Shown: positions 61,248-64,000 of the stretch, piece by piece
Layout of the letters: every line of letters begins with the position of its first letter
Numbering within the stretch: the stretch's first letter is position 1
From: Myxococcus virescens
Lineage (GTDB): Bacteria > Myxococcota > Myxococcia > Myxococcales > Myxococcaceae
NCBI RefSeq assembly: GCF_900101905.1
Contig: NZ_FNAJ01000002.1
Span: 1-64,000, forward strand
Direction: 5' to 3'
DNA: 64,000 nucleotides
The notes under the pieces: generated by a model
The model's database searches: none
What the model saw: only the letters and a program-made list of their open reading frames with translations
What the model was told of the DNA's origin: nothing
Program-made: the position numbers and the translations under genes

Positions 61248-62069
61248 ATGTTCTCACTGCCCATGTCTCCCCAGGTGTTCGCCATCCTGGCCGCGCTCAT
61301 CGAGCAGCGCTCCGGGGTGCACTACGCCCCCGAGGACCGGGAGCTGCTCGCCGACAAGGTGGCGCCCCGCGCGCTGGACGCGGGCTTCGACTCGCTGCTC
61401 GACTACTACTATTTCCTCCGCTACGACCCGGCGGGCTCCGAGGCGCTGGACGCGCTGGTGGACTCGCTGCTGGTCCACGAGACGTATTTCTTCCGGGAGG
61501 CCCTGCCGCTGCGGGTGCTGGCCGAGGACCTGCTGGTGCCCGCCGTGCGCGCCGGACGGCGGCCCCGCGTGTGGAGCGCGGCCTGCTCCACCGGAGAGGA
61601 GCCCCTCACGCTGGCGATGATGCTCGCGGAGTTGGGCGTGCTCGACGAGGTGGAGCTGCTGGCCAGTGACTTGAGTGCCCGCGCGCTGGAGCGGGCCCGC
61701 ACCGGGGAGCACAACCTGCGCTCCCTGCGCGCGCTGCCTCCGGGCGTGGAGGGCCGGTGGCTGGAGACGCGCGAGGGGCGCCCACGCGTCCGGCCGGAGT
61801 TGGTGCGCGCGGTGGACTGGCGGCGCGTCAACCTGGTGGATGCCAGCGCGGTGGCGCAGCTGGGCACCTTCGACGCCATCCTCTGCCGCAACGTCCTCAT
61901 CTACTTCCAGGACGACACCGCGCGCCGCGTGGTGTCGTCCCTGACGCGCGCGCTCGCTCCGGAGGGACACCTGCTGGTGGGGACCTCTGAGTCCCTGATG
62001 CGCTTCGGCACCGCGCTCGCCTGCGAGGAGCGGCGCGGCGCCTTCTTCTATACCAAGGCAAGGCCATGA
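61248..62069 (+). CDS. cheR7: CheR-type MCP methyltransferase
   Basis: A 273-residue CheR. The N-terminal helical domain (MSPQVFAILAALIEQRSG, YFLRYDPAGSEALDALVDSL) is followed by the SAM-binding segment RVWSAACSTGEEPLTLAMML, then VELLASDLSARALERARTGE and FDAILCRNVLIYFQDD. It would methylate glutamates on the MCP at 56323. It begins 9 bases after the HEAT gene and its stop overlaps cheB7 (ATGA). The ATG at 61248 and one at 61263 are both possible. Confidence 0.93.
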   Translation: MFSLPMSPQVFAILAALIEQRSGVHYAPEDRELLADKVAPRALDAGFDSLLDYYYFLRYDPAGSEALDALVDSLLVHETYFFREALPLRVLAEDLLVPAVRAGRRPRVWSAACSTGEEPLTLAMMLAELGVLDEVELLASDLSARALERARTGEHNLRSLRALPPGVEGRWLETREGRPRVRPELVRAVDWRRVNLVDASAVAQLGTFDAILCRNVLIYFQDDTARRVVSSLTRALAPEGHLLVGTSESLMRFGTALACEERRGAFFYTKARP

Positions 62070-63112
62070 CGGTGGTGTCTCCCATTCGCGTGCTGGTGGT
62101 GGATGACTCCGCCTTCGCCCGCAAGGTGCTGCGGCAGGTGCTCTCCAGCGCGGAGGGTTTGGAGGTGGTGGGCGTCGCGCGCGACGGCCTGGACGCGCTG
62201 GAGAAGGTGGCCGAGCTTTCTCCGGACGTGCTCACGCTGGACCTGGTGATGCCGGGCCTGGACGGGCTGGGCGTGCTGCGCGCGCTCGCCTCCAGCGCCG
62301 CCGCGCCCCGCGTGGTGGTGGTGAGCAGCGCGGGCGAGGAGAGCGAGCTGGCGGTGGCCGCGCTCCAGGCCGGCGCGGTGGAGCTGGTGAACAAGCCCAC
62401 CGCGCTCGCCACCGAGCGGCTGTATGAGCTGGGCGGCGAGCTGGTGGCGAAGGTCCGCACGGCCGCGGGCGCGGTGGCTCGCGCGCCGCCGGAGCCGGCG
62501 CCGTCGCCGGAGGCCTCCTCCGCGCCAGTGGCTCGCGCGGCCGCGAAGAGCCTGGTGGTGGTGGGCACCTCCACCGGCGGCCCGCAGGCGCTCACCCGCC
62601 TGCTGTCCGAGCTGCCCGTGGACTTCCCCGCGCCGCTGGCGCTCGCGCTCCACATCCCCACGGGCTACACGGAGGCGGTGGCCCGGCGCCTGAACGCGCA
62701 CTGCGCGCTGGAGGTGTTCGAAGCGGTGGACGGGCTGGAGCTGCGGCCCGGCCGCGTGGTGTTGGCGCGGTCCGGGCAGCACCTCAAGCTGGAGCGCCAT
62801 GGGCCGGTGACGCTCGCTCGGCTGGACCGGCAGCCGCTGCGCACGGCGCACCACCCCAGCGTGGACGTCCTCTTCGAAAGCGCCGCGCGAAGCTGGGGCT
62901 CGGACGTGGTGGGCCTGGTGCTCACTGGCATGGGGGACGACGGCGTCGCGGGCGCCCGGGCCATCCGCGAGGCCGGAGGCACCGTCCTCACGGAGAGCGA
63001 GTCCTCCTGCGTGGTGTACGGCATGCCGCGCGCCGTGAAGGAAGCCGGGCTGGCCACCGCCAGCGCTCCGCTGGAGGGCATGCTGGCGCTGCTGCGGCGT
63101 CATGTGCGCTGA
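62066..63112 (+). CDS. cheB7: CheB-type methylesterase
   Basis: A 348-residue enzyme. A receiver (VLVVDDSAFARKVLRQVLSS, phospho-acceptor in LTLDLVMPGLDGLGVL) precedes an esterase domain from about residue 170: the nucleophile in VVGTSTGGPQALTRLL, the histidine in LALHIPTGYTEAVARR and the aspartate in GMGDDGVAGARAIRE. A linker of Pro/Ala residues joins them. It removes methyl groups placed by CheR. The start overlaps the cheR7 stop. Confidence 0.93.
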   Translation: MTVVSPIRVLVVDDSAFARKVLRQVLSSAEGLEVVGVARDGLDALEKVAELSPDVLTLDLVMPGLDGLGVLRALASSAAAPRVVVVSSAGEESELAVAALQAGAVELVNKPTALATERLYELGGELVAKVRTAAGAVARAPPEPAPSPEASSAPVARAAAKSLVVVGTSTGGPQALTRLLSELPVDFPAPLALALHIPTGYTEAVARRLNAHCALEVFEAVDGLELRPGRVVLARSGQHLKLERHGPVTLARLDRQPLRTAHHPSVDVLFESAARSWGSDVVGLVLTGMGDDGVAGARAIREAGGTVLTESESSCVVYGMPRAVKEAGLATASAPLEGMLALLRRHVR

Positions 63113-63169
63113 AGGCCGACCTTTCTAAAGACGGGTGGGTGATGGTTCCGGAGGGCCGGCTGGGTCAGG

Positions 63170-64000
63170 ATGGCCGGCATGCTCCGATACGCCGCTGACC
63201 GCCGGACGATGCTGTGGTGTCTGGCCATGCCCGTGGTGGCCCTGTCGATGTACGTGGCCCCCGGGTGGATTCCCTATCTCTGCCCCCTGGCGTGCTACCT
63301 GGCGCTGTCGGCAGGCGTCATCGCGCACAACCACAACCACTGCCCCACCTTCCGCAACCGGAAGCTGAACGAGGCCATGGGCATGTGGCTGTCGCTCTTC
63401 TACGGGTACCCCACCTTTGTCTGGATTCCGACGCACAACCTCAACCACCACAAGTTCGTGAACAAGGCGGGCGACGCCACCATCACCTGGCGCTACTCGA
63501 AGAAGCACAACTTCCTGGTGGCCTTCCTCTTCCCCTTCGTCTCCACGTACTGGCAGCAGGAGCCGACGAAGGCGTTCATCGACAAGGCGCGCGAGCGCAA
63601 CCGTCCGCTGTACCGCCAGATTCTCACCCAGTACGCCGTCTGGGGCGGCACGCACGCGGCGCTGCTGGGGCTGGCCATGGTGATGCACGGCGTGGCCGGC
63701 GGCGCGCGCATCTGGGCGTTCGCCTTCCTGGTGCCGGCGCTCTTCTCGCTGTGGACCATCATGTTCTTCAACTACATCCAGCACGTCCACACGGACCCCT
63801 GGAGCGAGCACGACCACAGCCGCAGCTTCACCGGCCGCCTCATCAACTTCTTCCTCTTCAACAACGGCCTCCACGCCGTGCACCATGAGACGCCGGGCCT
63901 GCACTGGAGCCTGCTGCCCCAGGCGCACGCGAAAATCGAGGCCGCCATGGACCCGGCCCTCAAGCCGGTGAGCTTCTTCGCCTGGTGCTTCCGCTCGTAC
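63170..64000 (+). CDS. des7: Fatty acid desaturase (Des7-like), cut by the window edge
   Basis: 277 codons are visible and the frame is open at 64000. All three histidine boxes of a membrane di-iron desaturase are present: HNHNH near residue 49, HNLNHHKF near residue 90 and HAVHHE near residue 234. Hydrophobic stretches occur around residues 15-45 and 165-205. ATG 63170 (MAG start) is preferred; the ATG at 63179 is also in frame. It lies 57 bases after cheB7, probably in the same transcript. The M. xanthus homologue was described as a desaturase interacting with the HEAT protein, making a membrane-lipid enzyme a likely output of the pathway. Confidence 0.88.
   Translation, partial: MAGMLRYAADRRTMLWCLAMPVVALSMYVAPGWIPYLCPLACYLALSAGVIAHNHNHCPTFRNRKLNEAMGMWLSLFYGYPTFVWIPTHNLNHHKFVNKAGDATITWRYSKKHNFLVAFLFPFVSTYWQQEPTKAFIDKARERNRPLYRQILTQYAVWGGTHAALLGLAMVMHGVAGGARIWAFAFLVPALFSLWTIMFFNYIQHVHTDPWSEHDHSRSFTGRLINFFLFNNGLHAVHHETPGLHWSLLPQAHAKIEAAMDPALKPVSFFAWCFRSY

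Noticed and set aside
1-64000. tRNA, rRNA, integrase or transposase genes
   Set aside because: Searched by eye for CCA-end cloverleafs, conserved rRNA segments and DDE or tyrosine recombinase motifs; none found, though a covariance-model search could still reveal a small RNA.

Overview
The window is about 70% GC, with G or C at nearly every third codon position and GTG/TTG starts. Its gene content is typical of a fruiting myxobacterium, most likely a Myxococcus close to M. xanthus. Three things point there: a DUF2378/TIGR02265 paralogue, a very high density of two-component genes (seven histidine kinases besides CheA), and a chemosensory cluster whose gene order matches the che7 cluster of M. 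xanthus, including its HEAT-repeat protein and fatty acid desaturase. The identification rests on recall of families, not on a search.

Layout. 1-109: distal (trailer) end of a CRISPR array. 247-1593: an alpha/beta hydrolase and an outer-membrane beta-barrel protein, minus strand. 1798-8189: a tightly overlapping five-gene operon (MoxR ATPase, a 42-residue ORF, a small bpX-type protein, a vWA/beta-propeller protein and a large bpX-type protein). It matches the predicted MoxR-vWA-beta-propeller ternary conflict systems. 8194-26002: a signalling region with two response regulators, four histidine kinases, lipoproteins, a DUF2378 protein, an XRE regulator and a TonB-dependent receptor carrying its own TonB-like domain. 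26184-28759: a lipoprotein with eight NGLST repeats, then a lipoprotein toxin/SMI1 immunity pair resembling the SitA/SitI kin-discrimination modules. 28890-33964: the 3' remnant of an acyl-CoA dehydrogenase, then a beta-oxidation operon (thiolase, FadB/J-type protein) and an aldehyde dehydrogenase. The toxin pair probably replaced or split the dehydrogenase gene.

34126-39729: a lipoprotein, a frameshifted small gene, a DUF1624-like membrane protein, a MerR regulator divergent from a methyltransferase across a MerR-type promoter, and a LURP-one-like protein. 39817-43378: a four-gene operon joining an outer-membrane protein and a lipoprotein to a RegB/RegA-type redox two-component pair. 43578-50613: DoxX, a lipoprotein paralogous to the one at 9138, an apparently frameshifted JAMM/DUF4329-like lipoprotein gene, a metallophosphoesterase, a PAS histidine kinase, a secreted propeller-like lipoprotein, a small secreted protein and a Fur-family regulator. 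51196-53163: a hybrid kinase. 53462-64000: the che7-like cluster (CheY, CheA, CheW, cytoplasmic MCP, HEAT protein, CheR, CheB, desaturase), mostly translationally coupled; the desaturase runs off the right edge.

The two most striking systems are the ternary conflict operon next to a CRISPR array end and the SitA/SitI-like module inserted at a broken beta-oxidation operon. I saw no tRNA, rRNA, transposase, integrase or cas gene.
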